A DNA stretch of 46,564 nucleotides, from NCBI RefSeq assembly GCF_001642475.1, contig NW_019174102.1, positions 1-46,564 of the forward strand, given 5' to 3'. The notes beneath the pieces were generated by a model that ran no database searches, had not been told where the DNA came from, and was given only the letters and a program-made list of their open reading frames with translations. This DNA is from Fonsecaea monophora. Taxonomy: Eukaryota; Ascomycota; Eurotiomycetes; Chaetothyriales; Herpotrichiellaceae. Positions 32,070-42,001 of this stretch are shown here, in pieces. Each line of letters begins with the position of its first letter. Positions within the stretch are counted from its first letter, which is position 1. A program made the translations under genes and the position numbers.

Positions 32070-32904
32070 TTACTTTCTTTGCGGATAGTTGACCGGTTGA
32101 GGAACTTTGAGGCGCACATGTCGCTTAAGGAGCTTGAGGAGCGTCTTCTCTGCGTCGATCAGAGCCTTCTGGGGTCCAAATATCATGTCTTGGAGCATTG
32201 GTGACCATGTATTGGACAGCGCTACCATGTTCATCACATGAACATAGAAGCCACTCACCATGGTCAGACATTCAAGCCCGTTTGACAGGTCGGACAAGTT
32301 GGAAGCGATAGTTGGCAGGGCTGTGCTGTACTCTTTCTGCATCTCGCCATACAGCCAACATAGATCTCGGTGGCAAGACGTTGGGTCGCGATGCTTGATG
32401 AATCGGTCCTGGATGTCGTACAGCCGCGACAATAGACGAAGGAGAGGAGTCAGATGTTCGGCCTTGTATTCAAGTCAGCGCTGCTCAAATGAATCATGGG
32501 AGACTCGACCTGGAGACTGCGCAGAAGCACAAAGTCTTGTGATGGTGGGCGGCCGTGCCCGATGTAGACAGCGATCCAATGTTCTGTGTCTGTCATGTCG
32601 CTTCCACCGCTCTTTTTCCGACTGAAGTATCTGAAGAACTCGTCTCTGGACATTTCGTTCCAGCCATCCAAGATACCGGGAGGATACGCGTCGTAAATCT
32701 CCACTTGATTGTGGAATTCCAGGTTTTTCTTCATTGAGGCGATATGCAAGTCTATGGGCCTTACACGTCCAAGAACATATTTCGGCTTGAGGTCCTCCAA
32801 GTGTGTCACTGTTCGAGATGTGCTTGTCAGACATGGGTAAAGCGGAGGAAAGGATGTAGGAAATCCATACGTTCCAGTTGCGTCGATGAAGTCGACTGGG
32901 CCAT
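32070..32904 (-). CDS. Hypothetical protein, three exons, 241 aa
   Basis: The proposed exons are 32904-32871, 32808-32510 and 32462-32070. Intron 32809-32870 (62 bp) has a GTATGG donor, GTCTGAC branch and ACAG acceptor. Intron 32463-32509 (47 bp) has a GTCGAG donor, GCTGAC branch and CAAG acceptor. Both joins keep one frame: TQLE-LTHLEDLKPKYVLG and FVLLRSLQ-AEHLTPLLRLL. The product is soluble and mostly helical, with a CHRDLCWLYGEM segment in the middle and a basic tail. It carries no membrane segment or signal peptide that I can see, and I do not recognise a family. Good splice signals and coding bias make a functional gene likely. The second donor is weak. Confidence 0.55.
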
Positions 32905-33030
32905 TATCGTCTCATGCGTATCCAATGACGAACCAAGATCTTTGCGTTGAGTCGAATGTGAAGTGAAATGAAGAAAGAAAGTCAAGGCAGCCGCAGGAGA
33001 ATCAGCAGTAGACGACTTGTTCCAGCCGTA

Positions 33031-33132
33031 TATTGCCCTAATCAGGAAGGTTGGCCGAATAATTTCCATATCTAGTCCGAAGGCGCGCCAGATAGATTTC
33101 CTTACCTAATCAATCAAGTTATTCCACTTACA
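33031..33132 (+). repeat. LTR-C copy, 102 bp
   Basis: It runs from TATTGCCCTAATCAGG to ...TTCCACTTACA, aligning with 44887-45011 but with an internal deletion. Flanking 5-mers CCGTA and CTGTA differ by one C-to-T, a nearly intact target duplication. It ends 14 bp before the ATG at 33147. Confidence 0.7.
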
Positions 33133-33146
33133 CTGTACGTCGCGCC

Positions 33147-33356
33147 ATGTTCTCAACCATGCGTGCCGTTCCAGGCTTCCGCGCTCTTTCCGCTAGGGCC
33201 GGGCCCTACTGGATCCCCAGCATTCGTCTCCTGCTCAAGCTCCATAACTGGTCCATCCAAGCGCTGCCCATCCTGTCGAGACTGTCGCTGCCTGGGAAAC
33301 TCGCCTCGCGTTTGGAGCATACGGAACTTCGTGCGTGTTCCCTGGAGTGTCGGTAG
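33147..33356 (+). CDS. Small ORF directly downstream of LTR-C (69 aa)
   Basis: It starts MFSTMRAVPGFRALSARAG, Arg-rich and lacking acids, which could resemble a mitochondrial presequence, and is leucine-rich afterwards. GC-rich third positions support coding, but overlapping frames on the same strand (33163-33660, 33335-33700) are longer and the true exon structure is unclear. No homology recognised. Confidence 0.3.
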   Translation: MFSTMRAVPGFRALSARAGPYWIPSIRLLLKLHNWSIQALPILSRLSLPGKLASRLEHTELRACSLECR

Positions 33357-33437
33357 ACGCTGGAAAGCCTTGCCAAAAATACATCGAGGCGAAGCGGAGC
33401 CATTTAGTGGCACCCAGCGGTCTCACCAAGAGGCCCC

Positions 33438-34001
33438 AATGGCACCCACGAGATGCAGTGTCTGCGGCGTCGGGCGCTGCTGCCCTCAGGCGCTACATGA
33501 TTCTAGATCGGAGCAAAGCAATGTTCATAGGACATCTGGGATTCCCCGCCAGGAGACCCTGCTGTCCTTATCTCCATTTGCCCAGAGTCTCCAAACGGGA
33601 AAACGCTCCGCTTCAGGTCAGTGGGAGATTGAATCTCCTGTGCAGCACCCCCATGACTGACGCCCAGAGTAAACCAGCTTTGAAACGGCGCTTCTTGTAA
33701 GGCACAGAAGATCCCTTGGCTTTTCGTGTGAACTCTTGAACCACGGTCGGAGGGACAGATGGCTGACACTGGGATGATCCAGGGCAGTCCTAGTACAACT
33801 GTTTGTTGCAGATCGATCTCCAACTCTCACGTCCTGCGACCCTCTCGTCGAGCAAAAGATGCTGGATACAAGTGTCCCGACTGTAGCCGCACATACACTC
33901 AACGGAGCAGTCTCAAACGGCATATTCCCATCCGTGAATGCTTCCCCCCCTTCCCAGACACACAACGACAAACACGACGACAACGAGATGGAAGACGATG
34001 A
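33438..34001 (+). CDS. Possible single zinc finger protein, exon structure unclear
   Basis: The frame 33759-34001 contains YKCPDCSRTYTQRSSLKRH followed five residues later by Cys. This is a classical C-x2-C finger with H-x5-C in place of H-x3-5-H. A separate upstream frame from ATG 33438 starts with a Cys-rich segment (MAPTRCSVCGVGRCCPQ) and ends at a GTCAGT donor near 33617, but no acceptor in the correct phase links it to the finger. The finger frame also has its own ATG at 33759. A DNA-binding role follows from the fold. The protein ends soon after the finger and may be truncated. Confidence 0.4.
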
Positions 34002-34384
34002 ACCGAAGTGATGGTGCCTGGGTGATTGATAAATAACAAGAACGATGAAAAGCACGGGAGCGGCCGTCGCGCGGTTTCATAAGGGCACAACGACACACTT
34101 GCTCCGAGATGTTGCGGCGGGTCTTGGAGCGCAGCCAAGATCCACGGCGAGGACAGCTCGGTGTGTGGAAATCCATCACTCGCTGAAGCACTGGTTCTTG
34201 TCCAAAATGGGACCACTACTTTTGTGATCCTCCTGGTCTCGGCCGACATGTGCTGCTGCATCTTTGCCGATTTCCTCATCAGTCTGCACATGTGCGAACA
34301 CGCCGGGGAGGGAGGGTACCAAATTTCACTGACAACGAGGTTCCAGACCAGATCATCGCTACGCACCCACCACTCCTTCTCTTG
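34002..34384. other. No supported gene
   Basis: Frames on both strands overlap and none shows a domain. Confidence 0.3.
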
Positions 34385-34806
34385 CTAGGCTGCAAGTCTC
34401 TCGATTTTCAACGGGCTGGCAGGGCTTGAAGTTGGCACTGTCGCGGATGTCGCAGCGCTTGCTTGCAGAAGAGGTATGGTCGCCACCCGAGCTGCGGTCG
34501 TTGTAAACCTCTTCAAGCACGAGGGGCAGGTGACTTGACTGCCAATGTGCGCCCAAGGATAGAAGATGTGCTTCGCCATCCCATATGGACAACGAACCAT
34601 TCTCAACATGAACACAGCCGGACAACGTCGCACTAGCCTGCCTGCCTGCCTCTCGCCCCCTTGCGGCTCCTCTATGCAAGGCTTCAACTCCCTCCTAACA
34701 GAAGCTAACAGAAGCCAAGATCTCTATCTCGTCAGCGTCTTCCTTGCCTGGTCCAGACGGAGACGGAGCCGCATACTCCCACTCGTCGGTCGCCCACTCC
34801 TCCTAC
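34385..34806 (-). CDS. Possible zinc-ribbon protein, partial model
   Basis: The frame 34687-34385 encodes RCPYGMAKHIFYPWAHIG followed by SQVTCPSCLKRF, a pattern of two Cys knuckles around a beta segment as in zinc ribbons, then an Ala/Ser/Pro-rich tail. Upstream on the same strand an acidic exon-like stretch (34806 to about 34705: EEWATDEWEYAAPSPSGPGK, DADEIEIL) follows a TAG acceptor with a GCTGAC branch site. How it splices to the ribbon is unresolved. Function unknown. Confidence 0.35.
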
Positions 34807-35005
34807 ACAACCCATGTTGAAGCGAGACAAGTGCAGGAGTCAGCATGTCGCGCAGCAGCAAGAAGCTACAGCCAATTTCATGGAGTATGGTACTCGGACA
34901 AGGAGCATGTGGTGATTGCTCCCGGAGTCGGGACAAGGGGCCGAGAGTAAGCAGCCTTGCGACAGACAGACGGGTACGTAGATAAGTACCACGACTGGGG
35001 AAAGA

Positions 35006-35493
35006 TTGCTCGCTTCAAAGTCCAGCGTTACCAGTCCGGCAGGGCCCTCAACAGCGTCCGTACCGACCCAGAACTTCTCCGGCACAAAGACACTCCCGCT
35101 CCGGCCGCGCAGAACCTGCCGGAGCAACCGGAGCAGCGACGTCGACGGGCTCGAGGACCTGTTGGCGCGAACCGTGCGCAAGAACAAGACAAGGACTAAA
35201 GAGTCTCTCGCTGACACAAACTTTGCGACATCAGCCAAGTCAATCCCGACCAGCGTGCTCGTTCCCAACCCCAGGTTCGATACAACAAATTTGACCCAGC
35301 TATACCGAGGGAGGCACCCCCGCATCTTTGATTTCCGGTGAGCGGGTTTCAAATCAAATAATTGCCAACGGCGTCATCACCCTCCCCCAGGTCGAAACGG
35401 GGAGCATGGGCAGACCCCCTCCTCCCGATCTTGTCCGATCTACAGTGGCGGTGTGTAATTCGGGGGGACTGGATGGCCTTGTCCCAGCTCGTA
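35006..35493 (+). pseudogene. Plus-strand gene fragment cut off by LTR-C
   Basis: The frame 35006-35337 reads SSDVDGLEDLLARTVRKNK and SAKSIPTSVLVPNPRF with GC-rich third positions. A 53-bp intron 35338-35390 (GTGAGC donor, CCCCCAG acceptor) leads in frame to RSKRGAWADPLLPILSDLQ and WRCVIRGDWMALSQLV, which runs straight into the LTR-C copy at 35494 and stops inside it. No start codon is certain. Another plus frame and a 170-codon minus frame overlap, so the call is tentative. Confidence 0.3.
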
Positions 35494-35560
35494 TGTTGCC
35501 CTAACCCTCAGGGATCAAGAAGGTTGGCCGAATAATTAATTTCCACGGCGGTATATAAGA
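35494..35560 (+). repeat. LTR-C 5' part with TATA box
   Basis: It begins TGTTGCCCTAACCC and follows LTR-C through GGTTGGCCGAATAATT, then contains a clear TATATAAGAG at 35552-35561 at the position where other copies have a degraded version. The 3' half of LTR-C is not recognisable beyond this point. Confidence 0.55.
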
Positions 35561-35561
35561 G
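35551..35561 (+). promoter_or_regulatory. Putative TATA box (GTATATAAGAG)
   Basis: A perfect TATATAA lies about 160 bp upstream of the ATG at 35713 and within the LTR-C copy. It would place a transcription start near 35580-35590, leaving a 5' leader of about 125 bases. Confidence 0.45.
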
Positions 35562-35712
35562 CTCTAGAGTTGTTTCCGTCGAGTACAATTGTGTACGTAG
35601 CTACCGTCGTGTCATCTATACCCTGTCACTGTCTTCCATTTCGAAGTCCCCAATCCACAGAATCCACCGAATCTCACTGCACTACACCAAAACCCAAAGA
35701 TCGATTTCGGTC

Positions 35713-36300
35713 ATGCGCTGCCTCCTAAAGCCTCCCAGCCCGACGAGGATACCTTCGACGGACTGGAATCAAATTCAGAACGCACTACGTTCAGAGCAGT
35801 GCCCGGCAGCTCTGGATCCTTGCCACCACTCTCGCGATCGTTACCACACCTACCACACCGGCCATCCTCACCTGCACAACTACCTGCGGCATCGACGGAG
35901 GATGAGGCCAAAGAGCTCCCTACCTCTCACACCAAAAGCCCCATTCTCTCTACAAGATTTTCATCGCAGGAAAGAAAGGCCAGAAGCTTCGAGCTCGCTC
36001 AAAAATTCCGATAGACAGTCCCAATTCTACGCTAGCGCTCGCTGTCTTCTCGAATGCAGGGATGTGGTGGTTGCTCTGGGATCAGCCAACAAGACTCTAT
36101 ACACACGCCCTGGCACCCTGCGCGCGCAAAAAAATCGATCAGATAGCTGTACAGGTCAACAGCGGGGAAGAAATGCCAGCAACTGTGGCCAACGTTCGAC
36201 CAGCAGTGAGACGCGACGAAGACAGACAGGCCCATGGCGGAGAACATCACCATCATGTTCACATACCAGCTTTGGCGACAAAATTTTGGGAAGCAAATAG
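35713..36300 (+). CDS. Hypothetical ORF downstream of LTR-C (195 aa)
   Basis: This 195-codon open frame begins at ATG 35713, basic, His/Arg/Ser-rich and probably disordered. A competing same-strand frame (to 36014, including PDEDTFDGLESNSERTTF and SFELAQKFR) looks at least as protein-like but has no ATG. The exon structure may therefore differ. No family recognised. It is listed because of its length and the TATA element in front. Confidence 0.3.
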   Translation: MRCLLKPPSPTRIPSTDWNQIQNALRSEQCPAALDPCHHSRDRYHTYHTGHPHLHNYLRHRRRMRPKSSLPLTPKAPFSLQDFHRRKERPEASSSLKNSDRQSQFYASARCLLECRDVVVALGSANKTLYTRPGTLRAQKNRSDSCTGQQRGRNASNCGQRSTSSETRRRQTGPWRRTSPSCSHTSFGDKILGSK

Positions 36301-37257
36301 TTTTGAACTTCAAAGACATACAAATTTTGTGCAAGGGGAACGAGGGATATAACATTGGCATTACATTTTGTTCCTGGCCGGCATACTGAGCTGCAGCGTC
36401 ATTTGGTCTGTGTGTGAAAGAGAGCGGTACAACAAAGCGCATTCAAGTACATGTGAGTGTTTTACAACACCATTGTGGTAGAGATTTGAGAGAAAGCGGG
36501 CAGAGGGGGCGATACATTAACGTATAGTATAGACAGGTTCAATCGGACATAGAGACGAAGATTTCCAAGCGGTCGGCTTCATTTTCAAAGGACTTGCTCG
36601 AATTTTGTCAGGCAGTATCACGTTAAGACGGTGCTTCACCGATTTCGGAGAGTGCTTGGAGGATTTACCTGCGTTTCCTTCGAAGCGTGATAGAGCTTTT
36701 GGTTCGCGAGAACATCTAAATTCGCCTCGTCGCAGCAGGAATCAGAAACTAATTTACGCGGGCATGTCCTCTTTTCATTTGACTGGGTAACAGTTGACCA
36801 TATCCTTCACCGGTTTGTTCGCGCCCAATGAAATGCTCCTGCTCTCAACCACTCTATAAGTTAGGGCGTTCCTTTCATAGCCCTGTCGATGAAGGCCGAC
36901 TCTCGGCACTGCCTACAGACCGAAGGTATCAAAAGGAAAGAGAACGGTCTTGAGCCCGGGTCCAGATCTCTCAGTAACATATTGCAACATTTGACACCTG
37001 AGAATCCGTTGACATTATGACGATGAAACTGCACGAAAAGTTCTGCCGGCGAGTATCGAGCCCATTGAAATTCCTCAGATCGGTCACAACGCCAGACGAC
37101 TCGGCCGCGACGAACCCGAGCCTCGAACAAGAACGGAACGGATGTTGAGGCTCGTGGGGCGACCAAAAGCACTCACGAAGCCAAAGTCGATTCCAAAGTC
37201 GATGCCACAAACGCTGCATCTCAACAAATGATGCGCCCCCGATCTCCCACGCGCTAT
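36301..37257. other. Uncertain region with short frames
   Basis: Overlapping frames on both strands at 36032-36442 and 36861-37219, none with a domain. Part may be the 3' portion of the unrecognised minus-strand gene above 37258. Confidence 0.3.
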
Positions 37258-37945
37258 TCAGACTATGCTCCGCCGACCCGGCAACATGGGAAGGATGTGA
37301 TAACGAACAGTCATAATGCCCGCTACGAGTTGAGGATGGGGGCGCGGGGATGTCGAAGGCGTATCCATGATAAATGTGGTATGGGATGCAAGGTTTGGAG
37401 GTGCTGTGTCGAGGGACAAGACAAGGTTGAGCCGAGTTGAGTTGGCCTTGTTCTCGACCACCCAGGAAGACTTCCCGCCACGTCGGGGGAGATGCAAGGT
37501 CGATACAACCCCAATGAATTGATGTTCCTCAGCTCGTCCATGTTTTTTGACATCTTCCAGGGAATCCTTGCCGACGGAGAGACCGAGTTCAATTGTAGAG
37601 GACCTCTTCATGTATACTGAATTGAGGCGAGATTTGGACGCAGTTGTCTCTTAGACATGGGTGCCTACAAGACGATTCTTTTGGGGAGTCTGTCTCTCCT
37701 CGAACAAAAATGAATCTTTGATCCGAGCAGGTTGAGCAGTGGCAGGAAGATGATATGTTTCGGATTCTGGACGTCTCTAGAGAGTTTTGCACCGGTAGCG
37801 TCAAGATCCGTATTCAGATTATCACGGCAGATATCGTATTGGGGACGGCTGGCCCTCAGAGCAAGCGTGATTGTTCGGGAATTTAAATGGCTGTGGTGGT
37901 CCTCCGACCATTCGAGAATGCTGGTTGTCTCTGTCTATACAGTGG
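37258..37945 (-). CDS. Unrecognised minus-strand gene or remnant
   Basis: The frame from ATG 37611 to 37258 (117 aa) reads IELGLSVGKDSLEDVKKH, then SSWVVENKANSTRLNLVLSL, with coding-like bias. Upstream on the same strand an open stretch after a TATAG acceptor (about 37940) encodes TSILEWSEDHHSHLNSRTI, RPQYDICRDNLNTDLDATG and KHIIFLPLLNLLGSK before a stop near 37672. An ATTCAG acceptor before the 37611 frame could join them, but the donor is weak. No family recognised. Confidence 0.35.
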
Positions 37946-37989
37946 ATGTCGGGTCGGAAGTCATGGCTGTTTCGATGTACCTGGAGAAC

Positions 37990-39360
37990 AAGATAACCTG
38001 AGGAGGTTCCTTAGATGGATGATGGTGTAGTGAGGATGTTTCTGACAATCAGAATCCGCGGGATGGACGATAGCCTCGACTGAGGTACGGTCAACGTGGA
38101 CCGAAAGACTCGGGGCTGAAATCACCATTTGGAGGACATTTCTGGTCATTCTCCAATTGCAGTGCGTCTGGCTCATAGTGGTGCTTTTGGAGTTGTCACT
38201 GTCGCTTACCAGGACTTGCAAGAAAATCTCCAAATTGCGAATTGAAGCCACTGATCCGTGACGTGAACGACTGTGAAAACAACAGCAGCCGTGTGAGGAA
38301 GGCCTATCGAACGCCCGTGATAAACTTTACTCGTCCGAAGGCTTGACAGCGCAAGTGCCATACTTGTGTAGACTGTGGGCGTTAGTATGGGCGCACGGCC
38401 TGCATAGTGAGTGAGTTTACCTCCACAAAGCCTTCGATGGCATGTGCTGAAGCCCACGGACGTGTCGCAGCCCGGATCTGTTTGGTCGCAAGTGCAAATT
38501 TGATCAAGCGGTGGCTGGTAAAAAAGTAAAAAGGTGGGTTCCAGGAGTTCGACCCTGATGTAACATCGAAGGCCTGGATGCAAAGACCGACATTCACACA
38601 CCGGAAGATAATTGCAGTGATGAGCCAGTCAGCCATGGCGACATGTCCCTTAGTGATGCGACCCGGCGAGCAGGTGCAGGTCTGAGAACACGAATGGCCA
38701 TACAAAAACAGGCATGGGATGATGCAAGACTACAAGATTGGACATTCCCTGCTTTCCTGCAAGAACGTAACTTGGTCACTTTTGCAAGGGCACGGCGACC
38801 TGGAGATAGGGGGGAGGGGTCTCTGGGGGTTTGCACGGCTTGTGGCCTAGGGCTGCTCACCGAAATGCTTGGCAGGCACAGACTAGCGATCGTAGTAAGT
38901 AACTCCAACCCCCCACCAGCCCCTTAGGGCCTACCGCCTAGACCTACACTAGGGGAAGACAAGGGCCGGAACGCCCCCTGAACTTACGTCAAAGGTGATA
39001 CGGAATGCGAACTCTCTTGTCAAGCCGGGTTGGGGCGCAGGCCGCTGCCTGCCTTCCTGCTTGGCTCCATGCACTTGGTCCTCCCAGTGGCCAACCGGAA
39101 CCCAACAAAGTTGCTTGCCACCGCGCTAGTCATTCGGAGTCTTTGGCGGCCAGATACGGACATGCGGACTAAACCGTGTGGAGTGGCGTGACAAAAATGT
39201 GTCTTTATCAAGAACAGCGATTGAATTTGAAGCTGAATTCGCTTGTGAGGCGATACAATAGATACTGAGCCAGTCGTGCGTGAAACGCAGGTTCACAACG
39301 CCACTAAGTCTAGTTTCTGAGAACCAGCATTTGGCGTTGAAGCCCGATCAATAGTATCAT
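37990..39360. other. Intergenic or undecided
   Basis: Frames of 94-131 codons occur on both strands between 38206 and 38927. The minus frame 38705-38382 has a hydrophobic stretch (MADWLITAIIFRCVNVGLCI) that might be a membrane segment, but no consistent gene could be assembled. Confidence 0.3.
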
Positions 39361-39600
39361 TCATGTGGCAACCTGGGGCTCTCCCTTGGATCCCCGCGAT
39401 CTCCACTGGTACAACCCGTACAACCCGTAGAACTCCTCCAGCCGAACAAGGGTCCTGACCTGATCATTCTGGATGGCCGCGCCTCCCCTGGCCACCGAGA
39501 CAACGTATCTCATTGGTCTAGGCATCCCCAATCGCCGATCATGACACGCCACAAGATTTTTCAGATCGCTGGGCTTTCGTAACTTCTGTGCCACCGACAT
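39361..39600 (-). CDS. Small hypothetical protein (79 aa)
   Basis: An intronless frame from ATG 39600 with about 70 percent GC at third positions. It is basic, contains a GLYGLY duplication (two identical 9-bp units in the DNA) and has no membrane segment. It is divergent to the large zinc-cluster regulator, with 205 bp between start codons, so a shared promoter is possible. No family recognised. Confidence 0.4.
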   Translation of the reverse strand: MSVAQKLRKPSDLKNLVACHDRRLGMPRPMRYVVSVARGGAAIQNDQVRTLVRLEEFYGLYGLYQWRSRGSKGEPQVAT

Positions 39601-39805
39601 AAACTGCGCTTCGATGGAAGATCCGCCGCTCTGCTCGTCAGTGATTGACCCTCATTTTTGCTATGTGAGAAAGTAGTGCTCTCCCGCACTCATCCACCCA
39701 TACTACAGATAAGACACCCCTGTGTCGAAGAATTCGACACGAGACGACTCGATTCTCCCATGTCTACCAAAACTCACTTCCGCTACAGAGCAGGAGAATC
39801 ACACC

Positions 39806-42001
39806 ATGGACTTTGAGTCTTCGGAAAACTGGTACGCTCAATTCAGTCTCCCCCTCACCTACTATGATGCCGCGCAGGGTTCCATCAACATCGAGTCCTC
39901 GGAAGACTGGTACCATCAATCCAGTCTACCCCTCGCCTACTATGATGCCGTACAGAGCTCCAGCGACTTCGAGTCCTCGGAAAACTGGTATCCTCAATTC
40001 GGCACTTCTCTCGTCGGCTATGACGCCGCACAGAGCTCCATAGACGACATATCTACCTCCTTCCGAACTCCTACATCCTATGAGACCGAGATGGCAGCGA
40101 CTCAAGAACACATGGTGCGTGAGATATTCATGGTAAGCCCTGCTGCATACAACAATCATGGCCGCAGCAATGACGAACCGGTTCGGTGCGATGACGAGGA
40201 TGAAGCTAGCGATCACCGTGACACGTCTACCTCCACGCCATCGCAAGAGACCTATCCACCCCTCGAAAGGCTACCGCCGTACAACGAAGATGGCGAGATA
40301 TACTGCGACCACGTCAGCTGCTTGGGAAAAAACCAGACATTTCCCCACCCCTATTACTGGAGAAGACATGTGCTCGGACACGAGCGACCACACGGGCACT
40401 GGCTAGGGCACCACAAGAAGAGTCCGAAAACACACTTCTGCCCATTTCCCGAGTGCAAGGTCACCAACAGGTACGCATTCACCTCGGCGCGGGGTCTGAA
40501 TGGTCACCTGCTGAAGCACTACCCTGTTTGTAATCAGTGTCTCAAAAGCGGATTGAAATGCGACAAAGTACGACCTGAATGCGGGCATTGTCGTAAGGAA
40601 AACTCGGCGTGTGCTTTCGAGACGCCTTTTCCCCTACCGCTGCGCAAGAACTGTGACCAATGTCGACGAAGAAGAATTCATTGCGGAGAACAACGACCTG
40701 TATGCGGTGGATGTCGTAAAAACAACTTGCCGTGTACTTTCGACGCTCCTCTTCTCGTGCAAAAGACATCAGAAAACCGGGGTACGGAGCAGGAAAAGCC
40801 CTTGGAGAGACAAATGAACCACACTCTCCAGATAGAAAATCCTTCCTCCCGGAGCCCATGTCGCTCCGACGGAGACACCAATTCAGAGTCCCAGGCAACA
40901 ATACAGCGATTTTCAAACCAGTTGCCATCTGAATATACCGCCGAGGCACAGCTCCATAGTGACCTCATCTGTCCGGACGAGAACAGCGCGCCCTGGGAGG
41001 CGGCCAGCCACGAAGCGCCATGGATGCACGACATCCTGGGACAAGTGGGAGTCCTGCACGGCGATTCCACAAGCAACGTGTTCGAGGAAGTGCAACAGTA
41101 CAACTTCTCCGCCCTTTTCCAACTTGACCAGGAACCTCCGAAGCAAAACCCTCTTCCCCCGTCAAATTTCAGTGGAAACACCCCACTGGTCTCAGATGTG
41201 TCGCATCATCAGAGTCATCATTATTCCTCTTGTGACACAATACCCCGATCCTCGACGCAGAATATAGGCCCATCCATCTGCTTCTCATTCGACCCCGGTG
41301 ATGACTGGAGGAATATTTCCCATTGGCGTGACAGAGCGCTAACTCGGGACCGGGTTTGGAAGGTACGCTGACCCCTCTGGCGCTGGCGACTAGTGGAAGT
41401 GATATACTGACTAGGAGGGCAGCGACGGAAGCGCCTGAGGCTCAAGAGAGAAGCCACCGAGCGCGAACGCCTGAAGCTCATGGGACAAACCATCGACCCC
41501 GAACGCCGCGTCGAATCTTCCTCTGATCCCGAACAGCAACAAAGGGCACTGGCCCCCTTAGAGGCTCCAGAGTCTCCGGAGAAACCACCTCCGATTACAG
41601 CTCCGCAGAACTCGGCAGGGATCTTGCCATTCGATGACTATTTCTCGCGGTTTGATACGCCCGAAGCCTACAGCCTCCCCTGGGGAATCCATTGCCAGCC
41701 AGTGTTCGACTTTTCGACGCACCCTGCCACCGCCGCCAATCTGGAGTATGAGCTACTACTACAGAACACGTACGCTGGTATACCCAGTTACGACTCAAGT
41801 AACCTGTATCAGTGGGATCAGTTCACCCAGCCTACATGGCCTCCTGACCATGTTTATACGTACGCTGGTATACCCAGTTACGACTCAAGTAGCCTGTATC
41901 AGTGGGATCAGCTCGCGCAGCCTACATGGCCTGCTGACCATGTTTACGTTTACAATATGCAGGATTATCCCATCGCGAATGGGCCGCGGGATGGCCTGTG
42001 A
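39806..42001 (+). CDS. Regulator with two C2H2 and two tandem Zn2Cys6 modules
   Basis: Exons 39806-41362 and 41423-42001 give 711 aa. Intron 41363-41422 (60 bp) has a GTACGC donor, TACTGAC branch and GCAG acceptor. The start ATG 39806 has a strong context (CACCATGG). Residues 3-80 hold three 26-residue repeats (ESSENWY..., ...YYDAAQ). Two finger-like C2H2 motifs follow (C167/C172/H188/H192 and C212/C217/H234/H238). Then come two complete Zn2Cys6 clusters: C242, C245, C252, C259, C262, C269 and C283, C286, C293, C300, C303, C310. Exon 2 opens with a strongly basic RRKRLRLKREATERER, a likely nuclear signal, and ends with two 30-residue repeats (YAGIPSYDSS..LYQWDQ). It should be a nuclear DNA-binding regulator. 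No fungal-specific transcription factor middle domain is visible. Targets unknown. Confidence 0.85.
39812..40045 (+). repeat. Three 78-bp coding repeats (26 aa each)
   Basis: Units start at 39812, 39890 and 39968. Each encodes [FI]ESSE[ND]WY, then an SLPL-like segment and YDA[AV]Q[GS]S. Acidic and aromatic content suits an activation surface. Units two and three are closest to each other, suggesting stepwise duplication. Confidence 0.85.
41768..41947 (+). repeat. Two 90-bp coding repeats (30 aa each)
   Basis: Copies at 41768-41857 and 41858-41947 differ at only a few positions. Each encodes YAGIPSYDSS, then LYQWDQ and PTWP.DHVY. The near identity indicates a recent duplication and suggests that copy number varies between strains. 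Confidence 0.9.

Noticed and set aside
34840..35352. 170-codon minus-strand ORF
   Set aside because: Overlaps plus-strand frames with a good in-frame intron; neither is certain, but the minus frame has no splice or domain support.
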